This document shows positions 1 to 11,400 of a stretch of 64,000 nucleotides of DNA, piece by piece. Source of the stretch: Hyparrhenia diplandra (taxonomy: Eukaryota > Streptophyta > Magnoliopsida > Poales > Poaceae); contig JADLZK010010882.1 in assembly GCA_015847255.1 (NCBI GenBank), forward strand, positions 124,001 through 188,000. The letters are read 5' to 3'. How positions within the stretch are numbered: the first letter of the stretch is position 1; every line of letters starts with the position of its first letter. Made by a program: the position numbers and the translations under genes. The notes below the pieces were generated by a model. The model was given only the letters and a program-made list of their open reading frames with translations. It searched no databases and was not told where the DNA came from.

Positions 1-724
1 TTTTTTTTAGCCTTAACATGGTTCTGGCATACAACTTGTACATTGGATTTTATAGAATAGAACCATTGTGTGGACCACCATTTAGCATGTACATGTCGGT
101 GGCACGCTCAGAGCAGGCATAGCTTAGTGCAGATTGTGTGGGTATCTTGAGTTGATTGGCACGGATGATCCAGTACTCTAATGCTAGTATCAGATACAGC
201 ATTGGTCTTTGCTTTGGAAACAATACACGCCTTGTGGAAGCTAAAAGCATGTTCTGATGGCCACTGAAGTTTTTAGTAATTGTTAGACAGGATAATGCAT
301 TGGCTTCAGATATAGCCTTTTCTGTGTTCATTGTTGATGTTGCTCTAGTTGCTACTATCTTTTTCGGTACATGCAATTTTTGACCAGTATGACATTGCTT
401 TAGCTTATGTGTAGTAGTTGATTGATTCAGAAAGGTATTTGAATGTTGAATTGGGTTATATCTGGGGCCTTGTGGTGTATATATCCAATTTATTAAATAA
501 AATAAGAGTTACTTGAACCAATTACGCGGATGTTATGCTGGCATTGGTTGTTACTTGCTTAATGTGCATTTCACTGTCTTTTGATGCCACAAATAATCAG
601 TTTGATTAGGGTTTCTTGCAATGGACCAAGTAACACAGACCATCTTGTAACCCCTTGTTCATCTTCGAATTTGTACGTGAGATGAATTCTAAGAAGGCGC
701 CACTCAAAAGTATAGATGTACAAC
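1..724 (+). repeat. Local duplicated segment, copy A (3' part)
   Basis: Positions about 430-690 resemble 29690-29900 and 33110-33330 in the same order. Shared landmarks are a 'ggttatatctggggcc'-like stretch, a TTTCTTGCA(G) tract, and the block around 'accatcttgta...ccccttgttcat'. The first 430 bases do not obviously match the other two copies and show no convincing reading frame. The intron-like TTTCTTGCAG tracts suggest the ancestral segment was transcribed, but all three strands-by-frame readings I tried carry stops. The copy is interrupted at 725 by a GC-rich insertion. The strand given is that of the related reading frame in copy C. Confidence 0.6.
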
Positions 725-1449
725 GGGCGTGCGGCCGGCCCGCAGCTCCGATCAGGCCGGGCCGGCACGGCACGGGGTAGGGCCACGGGCGACCGGGCCG
801 TGCCACCACGGGCTACGGGCCAAGCCTGCGCTCCACGCGGTCGTCGGGCGGCCCGAGGCACGGCGTGCCACCGGCGGCACGACGAGGGCGGCACGATGGC
901 CGCTGCGCCGCCATGCGCCTCTGCACCGTCACCGCGCCGCCTCTGCGACGCCACGTCGCCGGCCGCCGCGCGCTCTCAAAATACGCGCGCCTTCGCCTCA
1001 AAATACGCCGCCGCGCTGAGCCTCTGCGCCGCAGCCGCGTTGGCCGCCGTCGAGCGCGTCCGACAGCTCGAGCTCCAGTCTCCCCGACGCGTCCGACAGC
1101 TCGAGCTTCAGTCACGGCGCCGGCCAGCCGCGAAGCTGTGACTCCACTCTTGCAGGCCGCTGACTAAACGCGATTAGCAGGCCGCTGATTAGCAGGCCGC
1201 TGACTCAATGCCTCGCGACTCCACTCTTGCCTCTTGGGCTCTTGGCAGGCTGCTGCCTCCGCTCAAAAAAAAAAAAAGCAGGCCGCTGCCGGGCCATCAC
1301 CGGGCCGCCTTCTCCACTGTGCTGGACCAGTCCGTGCCTTGGGCCGAGGCGGCGGCCCATGGCCCAGTCCGCCATCGGGCCGTGCCGCCCATGGCCCGCA
1401 AGCACCGGACCGGGCCGTGCCACGGACCGGGCCAAAAATATCGGGCCAA
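725..1449. mobile_element. GC-rich Mutator-like non-autonomous insertion
   Basis: The very GC-rich block, rich in GGGCC/GGCCGTGCC motifs, is flanked by the identical 9-mer ATGTACAAC at 716-724 and 1450-1458. A 9-bp target duplication is characteristic of Mutator-like elements. Terminal inverted repeats are weak: both ends carry only GGCCCG-type motifs, so this may be a TIR-poor MULE or another family. Several open frames exist on both strands, but they follow from GC content and have no recognisable domain. The interior has repeated 'aggccgctga' units near 1155-1205 and an A13 run at 1265. Confidence 0.55.
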
Positions 1450-2043
1450 ATGTACAACTTTACTCAAAAGTTACAAATGTTTCGATAACAAATAGGAAGA
1501 TATGGACGGCCAGATTCGCTCTGCATAACAAATCCCTTAATCACAAAACACTACACTCTGCTCCCCGTCCGTCTCTCCAGCCAAACAGAGTAGGGCCCAT
1601 GTCGCTGGTCACTGCGCTCCTGGCGGGCCCGTCTCAGTCCCCGGCAAGGCAGGCAGCACGTCGGCCACTATTCTGTCGGCTTCTCCTCGCTCCCCGGCAG
1701 TGGGCGGCCGTGGAGTGCTCGCTTGGGCTGCAGAAGAAGGCCACAGAAAAAGGGGGCCAAGCACCACATGAAGACGCAGGCACACTTGACACCGCCACGG
1801 TTCAGTTTGGGCTCGTCTTGTAAAATGTTTTCTCTAGTAGTGTTTGTCTCTGCTTTACAGAGCAGCATCGACTCACTAATCCTAGCATATTCTTTGCATA
1901 AAGCAAAGATGCTTAGGCCACTTGGCTGCTAAGGTTCATGACCAACTTGGAATCCAAGACAGCTCCAAAATACAGTATAGTAAATTGCATAAAGTAAGAT
2001 ACATTAGTAGTACACTTAACCGCTATCAATTGTTGGTTTAGTA
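1450..2043. other. Intergenic sequence without a recognised gene
   Basis: Moderately GC-rich flank of the MULE-like insertion. An open frame can be read across 1500-1820, but it has no recognisable domain and runs through low-complexity sequence. I see no splice structure, RNA gene or transposon end until the CACTA terminus at 2044. Confidence 0.5.
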
Positions 2044-2320
2044 CACTACTACAAAAGCCAACATTAGGGGCGGTTCTTGATGGACTTTAGGGGCGGTTTT
2101 TCCAACCGCCCCTAAACAAGCGCTCCTAATGTGAATCCCAGATTTCATATTTTCAAAATTCAAAAAAAATAATAAAAGATTTTTTTAATCGGGCGTTGGA
2201 CCCCACCCCGACCACCCACATCCCTACACATGGTGATTTTCTCAGGCTTTTTGCAAATGTTGCGGCCGCCATGATTCGAACCCACGACCTCAAACTCGCG
2301 CACGACTCAACTGTGCTAAG
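2044..2320 (+). mobile_element. CACTA transposon terminus, 5' end only
   Basis: Begins with CACTACTACAAAAGCC, the canonical grass CACTA terminal inverted repeat, followed by subterminal GGGGCGGTT / AACCGCCCC repeats in both orientations. Near 2262-2300 (read on the minus strand) there is a tRNA-like 3' half with a GGGTTCGAATC B-box. Very similar starts occur at 18004 and 33738. No matching TAGTAGTG end with a 3-bp target duplication is visible downstream. The fragment stops where a copia LTR remnant begins. Confidence 0.7.
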
Positions 2321-3983
2321 GTACTGTAGCAGCATCAGCCCTCAACCATCCCTCTCAATTCCCTCACCCAAAGCGTGCTCATAACAATGCGGTACGAGCC
2401 ATGAGCCGGATCCGCACATCCCCGGGCTGTGCGGCCTTGTTCTCCGCTTGCCGGCGCGCACCACGCCGATCCGTGGGCTGCGCCGCCCTCGTTCTCCGTA
2501 GCGCGCCCGGTGTTCACCACCGCCACAGCCACCGTGGCGCCCCCGGCCCGCACGGCGAGATGCGCTTCTTCCGGGCGCCCCAATCCCATCAAGGCTGACT
2601 GTTGCGGTCTCTTGGCGCCAGCGCATCCTCTTCGATGTCGCCGGGCAGTTCTTCGAAGTTCATGGCGGGCTGCAACAAACCACCCTTACAGCTACGTCAA
2701 GACATGGCCCACGATCCGCGACTTCCTCCAGCGCTCTGCGCATCGACGCCCCCGCGCCGTCTCCGTCTGCCGCGATCGTGGCGCTGCCGACATGATGCCG
2801 AGGTTAAGGCACAACGCAGCTGCCGTTCCACGGCGTGCGACTAAGCAATTCGTGACCATTCGTGGCGTGCGACCATCGCTCCATCGCCCGCTGCCACGCA
2901 GCCATGGATGCTGCCCTCTTCGCCGTCGATCGTCTCAGCGGTGCGGTTGCGAGCAGCACCGCTGCCTCATGGTGCACGGGCAGGGGCACCGCTCCATCTT
3001 CAGCGGCGGCGCCGAAGTCCTCCCTCAGATCGGATCGCCTGCAACAGCAGCCTCCATCTTCGCTGCAAAGTCAAGTCATCCCTGCAGATCGGATCGCGGC
3101 TGCAACAGCAGCCGTGCGGATGGCGCTTGTGCGGAGAGTGCATGCCCCCCATGGGCGGTGCGACTACGCTGCAAGACGCTGCCTACTAGTGCGGGCGCAG
3201 CTGAAAGAGAGGCGACAATGATACACGAGGCGACTTTGCGGTTGTCGCCTTCGGCAAAGCGCCGCCCGCCGATCACCAGCTTCCGTGCCCGACCCATTTG
3301 TCATCTCCGGGGGTGAGCATGGTGTTTTCTCCATGGGCGGCGTACTCAACTTGGAAGGAGCGGCCGTAGGGGAGGCTTGTTCATCTTTGTCTCCAACAAG
3401 GACGCACTGCCTAGCGCCACCACTTTCATGGGATCCAGGTAGCTGCACATGTGCAGGTGCAGCTCGCGGAGGATGTCCGCCTTATCGCCAAGAGTCCAAA
3501 CTAAAGAGTCACATTATATTTTCGGTCAATAAAATAAGCCGAGATGCAAAAGGCTTTTTGTTAGGTGTTAGATTTGTGTCTAGTGGAGGCATCGTTAGTG
3601 GCTTCGGCTCATCAGGTTGCAGCTCGAGGATAAGCTGCATGTCCAGGTGGGATGTAGTGTTAGAGGAGTCAAGGGTCTATTGGGCCTTAGCCCATTAGGG
3701 TTAATTAGTAGCTTGCTTAGGGGCCAAGTCAACCCTCTCTATATAATGAGAGGGCGTGTATCAATCTGAATCAAGCAAGTGATTAGAAGGAAAACCCTTC
3801 TCTCTTGCCGGCCGTGGGCGAGCCCCGCGGCCGGCGTTCCAACGCCCCAAACCCTAGCCGCCGGTCTCCTGCCGGCCCTCACCACGTGAACAGTACCCGC
3901 GGCACTGTAGCACGCGGGTATTGTAGCAGCATCAGCCCTCAACCATCCCTCTCAATTCCCTCAGCCCAACTGTGCTCATAACA
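2321..3983 (+). mobile_element. Non-autonomous Ty1/copia-type element with truncated 5' LTR
   Basis: A 66-bp block at 2321-2386 is repeated, nearly identically, as the last 66 bp of a 326-bp LTR at 3658-3983. It is followed by a degenerate TGGTATCAGAGCC-like primer site (2388-2400, 'tgcggtacgagcc'). The 3' LTR runs from TGTTA to TAACA, is preceded by a purine-rich tract (ccaggtgggatgtag), and contains a TATA box (ctatataatgag, about 3739). The internal 1.27 kb is GC-rich, has no gag or pol, and includes a repeated 'cagatcggatcgc...tgcaacagcagcc' unit (3021-3115). The missing 260 bp of the 5' LTR indicates deletion after insertion. Confidence 0.75.
3658..3983 (+). repeat. 3' LTR of the small copia element
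   Basis: 326 bp with TGTTA/TAACA ends. The TATA-like ctatataatgag at about 3739 and the following 'atcaatctgaatcaagcaag' segment look like U3 and the R start. The last 66 bp match the 5' remnant at 2321-2386 with a few substitutions. A 5-bp duplication cannot be tested because the other end is missing. Confidence 0.7.
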
Positions 3984-5316
3984 CTTACACACATCTTCAA
4001 TAATGGGAAATCTGGAAGATTCCAAATGACAGAGTCTTCAATAATAGGGGTGTCCGTGTTGGCATTTGGTTTAGAAAATTTAAGAATCAATGCTTACTAC
4101 ACTCGCTACATTTTATGAAGGATCTTCGATCAGCCTTCTGCTTTTGGCTCGATGCTTTTAGTTAATCATGTCATAAAGTATCTTTTTGTAAACCATTAAC
4201 ACTAGGAGGATACACGCGCGTTGCAGCGGGTTGGCTGGGATATTTTAAATTTATCGTAATTATCCATTCATCGGGATTTCTTTGTGCATGTTGGAAACTC
4301 AGTTAGTAACAACAAATTTGAATGCATGAAATAGAGTATATACTCATTGGCATAACGATTATTTAACCTGTTTAAACTCCAAGATGAACAAACTTCGAAT
4401 AGTAATATTTAGACATGTTGGACTGTTGACAATGTATAGTAGTGTATAAATTCAGATACAAATCATGAATATGGTAATATCATTTGGAAATGAATATGCT
4501 AAAATCATGAATATGATAATATCACTCGGAAATGTTAGATATTGGAAAGCCATCCTAAAATCATGAATATGCTATGCAGCTTGTCGGCAGTATGCCTATT
4601 GCATATGTCAGTGTGTTCAAAGAATTGGCACATATTATGTTATAATACTCCATCTGGGGCTAGAGTACTTTGAGTGGGTTTTTATTCCTATCTGGTGATC
4701 CAGTCATTTGAACCAAACACAATTCAGCGAGCAAGCACGTGCAAAACGCCTGGCATCTGCCACTGTCTTAACTTCAATTTAAATATTTTTTAGCTTCCAT
4801 TTTGATTTTCTTCATAGGAGATGAGTGCTTAATTAGGTGAGCTGCATTATTAATGCTCAAGGCACAGGCACAGGCATAAGCATAGGCTGAGGCTGATATA
4901 AGGGAACTCGAAGAGCCACACATTCACAATGCCACCATAAGTCCATAATCAGCTTCCACTTCCATCCAGGCTTTTCAATGGATCAAGAAATTGTGTAGGT
5001 TCAGATAATATGTGTCTTGCTAATCTTCTGTAAGGACATATATATCGACCTAGTTCTCTCTGCATTGACATATTTTCATACATAAAATTGCAGAAAAAGT
5101 GTACGTGAAGTAGCACTTACTGCTTCTTGTGTTGCTTGGTTTGAGTATCAAATGGAGTCGCAGCTCATGTGTGGCCAGCACGCCTAGCTGCACATAGGCA
5201 CACCTAATCTGTGTCTTTTTCAGAGCCCCAGCACGATCGTGTTGCCCTTTCCCTCTGTACGCCATTTTCATTGTAGCTGTTAATAAATCTTTGACATTGT
5301 TAAGATGGCCATAGGT
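3984..5316. other. AT-rich intergenic sequence with a small tandem repeat
   Basis: No coding region is recognised. Around 4460-4535 an imperfect unit of about 41 bp ('aaatcatgaatatg.taatatca') is repeated in tandem, with a third partial copy near 4556. A short 'ggcacaggcacaggcataagcatagg' run sits at 4860. Nothing else is supported. Confidence 0.5.
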
Positions 5317-5436
5317 TCACAGGTTGGCAATGGAACGGACCCTCTTGGTGCACCTGAAGGCGTCAGTCATCACCGATGCCACGCCCACACACTCAAAATT
5401 GTAGCCGACGCTGCCACCGGCCAACTTAATGATCAC
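5317..5436 (-). pseudogene. Alcohol-dehydrogenase-like exon remnant
   Basis: Read on the minus strand, a TGCAG acceptor is followed by 39 codons and a TGA. The translation contains GYNFECVGVASVMTDAF, close to the conserved coenzyme-binding-region segment of plant ADH / ADH-like class III medium-chain dehydrogenases ('..DYSFECVG..SVM..AF'). After the 'CTK' residues the similarity is lost and a stop follows within nine codons, so the reading is broken. The expected preceding exons (zinc-binding and catalytic segments) are not recognisable upstream. I read it as an isolated, non-functional exon. The family assignment rests on one short motif. Confidence 0.55.
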
Positions 5437-7740
5437 CTGCAGTTGAACAAACAATAAAGGTGCATTTCAAGGTTGTCGAGTTGCCCCTACCTTCAGAAGC
5501 ACATAACACTGTGAAGATTCACTAAGACAAATTCACAATCGCTAGCTCTATATCATAATTTTAGAGAGAAAAGAGATATTCCGGAGGCTACTAACTATCA
5601 TTTGAAACCCACCAAAGAGTAGAATACTGCACCCACAGTTAATCTATTTGGCATTAGAAAACTCTGCTACTTTCAGACCCTTAAAGTTAATATATTTGGC
5701 ACTGAAAGAGTTAGTGTCTCAGTTATGCCAGGAGAAAATTTCCACTATATTGATAGGTTTCAGTGCTTTCCACTCTATTGATAGGTTTCAGTGCAAGTTG
5801 ACATAATACTGCACCAAATACTTTTTAATGTACTACACAACACTTGATCTTTTGCATTCTATTGCAAATTAGCACAGTTCAAATAAAATAGAAGATTATA
5901 GAAGGACAAACTTGACCATTTCAAAATGTAGGGGCCAAACTTATATCAGTAATTTAATATCACACCTTTTTTACTTTTCAAAGTGTTAGGTTCATATATG
6001 CTCATATGTATTTAGTAAAAATCTGATGCCCACTTACGTGAAAAACTTTCTTTGTCATATTTTCATCAATGAGGTAGGTGGCAAAGATTCTTCTGAAAAC
6101 TGATTCATGCTATATATTGTACCTATTATCTTGCTCAAAATTCACCATACCTGCGCATCTCAATTCGAGGGAGCAGCTTCAGTCCTAGTAGAAGAAAAAA
6201 GAATGTTATACCTGCATCTTACATATCAGCATTAAAAACGCTCAAAATTCCAAATTGTGCACGTGACTTTTGAAAAATCTCTATGAAGTCAAAGTACAGA
6301 GTCGTTTTGTAGTATCTATTGTAGCAATAATGTCAAGTTAACAGGGTGCCTGGTAATTGTCACATGATGATATGAGGCACTATGGAGTAAACCTGAAATA
6401 TTAAGACCTCAAATAAGAAGGCAAAATCATTTGCTTAAACTAAGGTACTGATGCAATGCAATGTAAATATACCAAAGAGCTGTTATTCATATTTATGAAG
6501 AGAATAATTTGGTCAAGGAAAGCATGGTGCCCACAATAAGTGACAAACTTGCCATCATTATGTTAAGCTTGTATACTTGAAAATATTCCGCAGATTTGAC
6601 ACACAAGAGGCACTGATTCCATGTGTTTGACAACAAATATTTACCGGTCTCTAGTAGAAAATTGAAAAAGTGTCCAACAGAGACTTAGGTGCAGTGTGGA
6701 AGGTGGCATATGTATCAGGCAAGCATGATTCAAATATATAGCTTCTAGTTTTGCTAGCATGAATCAGATGCACCACTATTATGCTATTGTTGGCTTATTT
6801 CCTCTGAGAAGTCGACGTTAGTGTACATCTACCACTACCACCTTTGCTGGTAGACCACTGCTTCATGGGAGCACCATTATTCACAATGCCTCAAAGCCCC
6901 TATGGACCGTCAAATCAAGCTGCACAAAGGGATCGTCTATGTTACCTTTCCTGTTTCTCTACATGTATAAAATAGAACACCCAATTATGTGTTTGCTAAA
7001 TTGGCTGTAACAAAATATCTGTAAGGTACAGATCATAGTGAGAACGGAGAACCTCTTCCTGCTCTGTTTTGTTAAAAGGGCGGAGGACAAAATCCGCAGG
7101 ATCAGACTTCACAGGCAGTCGTCCAATTACTGGAAAATGTTATTGCAGGAATGTTCATTCTAGGAATCTGAAGAAAAAAAGCATGATCATTTCCAAGTTC
7201 TTGTCCCTGTCAAAAGCATGCATGATCATTTAAAAGCTCTTGTCCCTGTCAAAAGCAAAACGTTACGAAACAAATATTTTTCATCTAAGGTACAAAATTG
7301 TTGTTTTATTGGAAGATTGACAACTATAATGTACACAACTACACTACACATTCAGAGGTTCGTCTGCACATTTGTGAGTTTGTTAGAACTACATGGTCAG
7401 AGCATGGCAAATTTAGGAGGTCCATTCCAAAATATACCAAGAAATAATTTCAGAAAAATTGACCAATCCACAACATGTGGAGGCTAGGAAGCAATGAGAT
7501 CTAAGCATGGAAACCGAATCGAACCAAGTTCTTCTTCCTCAAGTAAATGGAACCAAGATATTGGAATTCCAATTTATTTGAGGCCAGTCAAGGAGTGGGT
7601 TATTGAATTTGGTGGTTCAATGATATGCATAACCATTTGAACTGATGTGCCTTAGTAAACATCCTAACAGATTTACCTTAAATTTGGCACTTTATTTTAA
7701 GCACAACGTATTGCAGGAACATTCGGTGGAAAGTAGATTA
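5437..7740. other. AT-rich region with short exon-like segments on the minus strand
   Basis: Mostly AT-rich, with three short minus-strand stretches that read like exons. One is 6042-6105, open and ending at a CAC|GTAAGT donor. One is at about 6885-6950, containing DDPFVQLDLTVHRGFEAL. One is at 7019-7134, listed separately. None is long enough to identify, and no single frame or consistent splice model joins them to the ADH-like piece at 5317-5436. They could be exons of one decayed gene or chance open frames. The plus strand shows nothing convincing. Confidence 0.3.
7019..7134 (-). pseudogene. Unidentified exon-like segment
   Basis: On the minus strand a 'ttttccag' acceptor-like sequence precedes an open stretch whose translation includes GRLPVKSDPADFVLRPFN and then KTEQEEVLRSHYDLYLT. 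Amino-acid composition and the lack of stops are protein-like, but I do not recognise the family. It lies upstream, in transcription sense, of the ADH-like remnant and could belong to a different gene. Confidence 0.3.
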
Positions 7741-8031
7741 AATAAAGGGATCTAGTAAATTGATTACGCACCAAATGAAAGAGGAGGTATGAACGGGATG
7801 CACCTTATCGTGGGACTGCCAGACAAGACAGAGAGGGTGAGAGAACGAACTGCCTTCTTGACCATTCCGGTGGCCGGTGCTGTCACGCCAGGGGCTTCCT
7901 CTAGGTCGGCGCCCGGTGCGTTGGAGCAGGCAGGTATAGCGCCGGGCTGGGGCAGAGCAGGCAAGGGTGCGGGGACGGCGACATGGGAGGCGAGGCCACA
8001 CCCTCCATGGACAGCAAGAAGGCGAGACCGG
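7741..8031 (-). other. GC-rich segment cut by the solo LTR
   Basis: GC content jumps compared with the flanking AT-rich DNA, and a minus-strand frame stays open for about 90 codons. The block ends abruptly at the LTR start (8032), and similarly GC-rich sequence resumes at 16015 beyond the LTR. The two halves may be one former exon or promoter region split by the insertion. No protein family is recognised. Confidence 0.35.
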
Positions 8032-8420
8032 TGTTGACACCTATTATAGCATAATACTATTTTAGGTCAAATAATATGAAATAAGGGCTTGAGATGAATA
8101 TCAACATAAGTCTAGGGGTCTAACTAATATATTTTCACGAAGTTTTGGTATTCTATGACTTTGCAGGGGACTAACAGATAAAAACAGAGAAGATCGAGGA
8201 GAATCGGAAGAGTTTACATCCCAACGATGACAAGACTTAACCGTGAACTCAACCCGAAATGTGGACTAAAACACTCTAGAAGATACCAAAAGACACCGAG
8301 AAGAAATGGGAGACCGAGAGGGCTCAACCCCCTGGCGACGCCCGGGGCCATTTAAACCAGCCGCCAGGGTGGGTTGTATCTACACCGTTGTTGGAGGTCG
8401 GTTTGATCCAAGGGTCCCTG

Positions 8421-11400
8421 TGTAACAACCCGGATTTTTGAGAAGCCAAAAATACGAACTTTTTAAAATTTTTCCTGCATTGCGTGAATCATGTAGTTGC
8501 TAGATCAAACGTAAGTGGACCCGCTAACAAAACGTTGTATTCATATAGAATTGTTTGTAGGAGATTGTTGGAGTTTGTTTTCGACTTTGGGTTTTGTGTC
8601 GGAGTGCACAAATCCGTAGCAACTTCTCTATCCTCTCTCCAAAAATTATCCTGATAAATTTTGGAGACATCTCATATCCCAACTCATATCATTCCCAACT
8701 CTTTGATTCATTCTTGTATTTTCCCCCTGAACCCCTACCGGACCTCTCTCGTCCCTTCCGATGTCTTCCAAATTTCTCCCGGAATATTTCTCTCGAGATC
8801 CTTGAAACAAATCATATTAGGGAAATCTAATTCTTAATCCCCTTTGCAATCATTGAGTGCATGCACCGACTACATGTTTCTTGTAGCCATAAGCATGATA
8901 CGTGAAACACGTATTTAACCATGCAAGTCATGGACCGGTTTGCACTCTGTTGTCCACCGGCGCCCCTTGGCCTAGGATCAAGCCCTAACAAAAGTACCGA
9001 GTGTCCCAGCCTACACCACCAGAGGGCCTCATATGTGTATGTGCAAGTATAGGTACGTGTGTACAATGCATATGTACGTACATATGTTAATGCCCAATTG
9101 CATGGATCCAGCCTGCTCACAGATGGTGGCCCAACGCAGCCTGTAACAACAGCCCAGCATCGATCCCTTCACCCGCAAGGAAACGTCAACCGCCCGGTCC
9201 CACTGGTCAGCTGGACATGGCCTAGCTTGCGTGAGGACGATGCACGGCGCTCATCCTCTTGGGCCCAGCAGTCAGCGACAAGAGCGATGCCTCCGTTTCT
9301 CTTCCGTCGCCCGACCGTGAACGCAGCGCCGTTTCCTTCTCTCTCCGCACGAAGCAACCGCGCTGCTTTCCGTCAGCGGCCGCCAACGGCCGGAGGACGC
9401 CTACCTGTTCCCTCGGATGCCCTCCCGTAACCGCATCGTCGAGCCTTGCCCTTCGAGAAGCTTCCCAGGACCAAACGCCGGATGGCCGCCACGTGCACCG
9501 GCCGTCCCATCAAGTGGCGAGGACACCGGCGCCCCTGCTGCGAACCCTAGCCCTCGGGCTATAAAATCCCCCAACCGGCCGCCTGCCTCCACCAACTCCC
9601 CTCTCCCAGCCGCCGCAAAGCCCCTTCTCCTCCCCTGCCATCTTGCCGCTGGAGCACGGCAAGGGGCAGCGCCGCGGATGCTCTCGGCGCCGTCACCATG
9701 AACGAGACGGTCGCTCGCGCCGCGACCTCGAGCCACAACCGCGAGCAGCGTTCCCGTCTGCGAGCGCCGCGACCCCGACCTCGCCGTCCACGACCACCAC
9801 GGCCTGGCGACGCGCCACCTTAATTGAACACGACGTCCTTTGAGCACGCCATGGCCGTCGTCTCTCCGTTCCCCGCGTCGAACACCTGCAAGGCGATCTC
9901 TCCAGCACCACCTTGCTGACGACCAGCAGCCATCAGCGGTGAGCCCAAAAGCCCAAGCCTTTGCCTTTCTGTTCTTGTTCCCGTTCCTTTTTGACACCGG
10001 CTTCTGTACTGAGTCTTGACCCTTGCAGCGAGATGTGCAACTCTGTTCCAGGACCTGGCCTCGCCTTGATCCACAGCCACGGCCTCGTCACAGAGCCGCG
10101 GACACTGCAGCCTCGGGCACTTGGAACGCCTCCATCTCGTCGTCGAGCAGCGCCTTTCCACCACGGCGTAGCAGCCCTGAACCGCGAGCCGTCTGGAGCG
10201 CGCTGAAGTCATCGAGCACACCTTCAACCTCGAGCCCGACCTGCACGAAGCGTTCTGCCACCGTCAATCCCTCCGGTGAGCACACTCAAGACCCTTTCCT
10301 TTCTCCGTATGTCTTGCCGTATTGCCTGACCCGGCCTTCGAGCCGGCTTGTTCTGCCACACGGCTTGCATCATCACGCCACTGACCAAACACAGCCTCCG
10401 GCACACGCACTCTGACTGCAACGCGAGCACAGGACGGTGATGCCGCACCAATCGCGGCCGCCATGGCCACCAACCCTTGCAGACATTAGCACACGCAGGC
10501 AAGGTGCCACCTTGCCATGGCACTAGCACAGACTTGCACGTTCGGGCACAAGTTGCTCATACCTTTTGCGTTGCCCAGCCAGCACGCGCACACGCCTGTT
10601 CCAGGAGGACCAAGGCGATGCCTTTCATGGCCACTCGCCGTTCCAGCAGTAGTGCACAGCCACCGTTTGGTCTTGCCGCACGGCACTCGAAGACGTTCAC
10701 CCTTCATCCTAGCACAAACAGATCAAGGCTTTGCCTTGCTATCGCACGGGCACAGCTTTGCACGCACAAGCTCATGCCCTTGCCTTGCCACAGACTCATT
10801 GTTGGCAGCACACGTCCGTGCCCGGAGCAAAGCCATACTTGCCAAGCCTCTTTTGCTCAAGCATTCCAAGTGCCATGGTCACCATGGCTGTGAACCACCG
10901 TGTTGCCCACCTCGTCCGACCCCGACGTGCCGCACTCGCTAACACGGGCTCGGCATGTGGGCACAGACCGCACAGCACGGCGCTGGTGCGTTCTTCGCCT
11001 TGTCGTCGCACAAACACAACCACACCTGCCAGTGACCTTGCGCTGTTCGAACTCATGGACACGGTGACCACGTCCCTTGCCCTGCTGCCCTCGCCCAACC
11101 TCGCCGCGACGCTGGCAGCCACAGTTGCCATGGCCTTGGAGCAGCACGCATGCACCGCAACAACAGCCTAGCTGCTGCATCGCAGTTTAGCCAAGGTGAA
11201 TCCTTTCCTGTCCAGGCGTCCACCACGGCCGCGTCTGTCGTCGAGCCAAACTCATCGGTCACCTCGAACACGTCTTGGCACAGCCGGAAACCTGGCAGTC
11301 AGCCATGCCTGCGCATTCACCGAGCACGTTCCGGCCTTTCTCCGAACACCTTGCAGGCGTTCCACCCTCCCTGCTACCCGGGAGCGCAGCCCAGGGAGCA

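Noticed and set aside
713..1170. Overlapping Arg/Ala-rich open frames in the GC-rich insertion
   Set aside because: Open in multiple frames and both strands because of composition; no domain.
2262..2310. tRNA-like sequence with a GGGTTCGAATC box
   Set aside because: Only the 3' half is tRNA-like and it lies within the CACTA terminal region; no acceptor stem pairing.
2044..4444. CACTA element from 2044 to the TAGTAGTG at 4437-4444
   Set aside because: Flanking trinucleotides (GTA and TAT) differ and the inner terminal sequences do not pair beyond CACTACTA.
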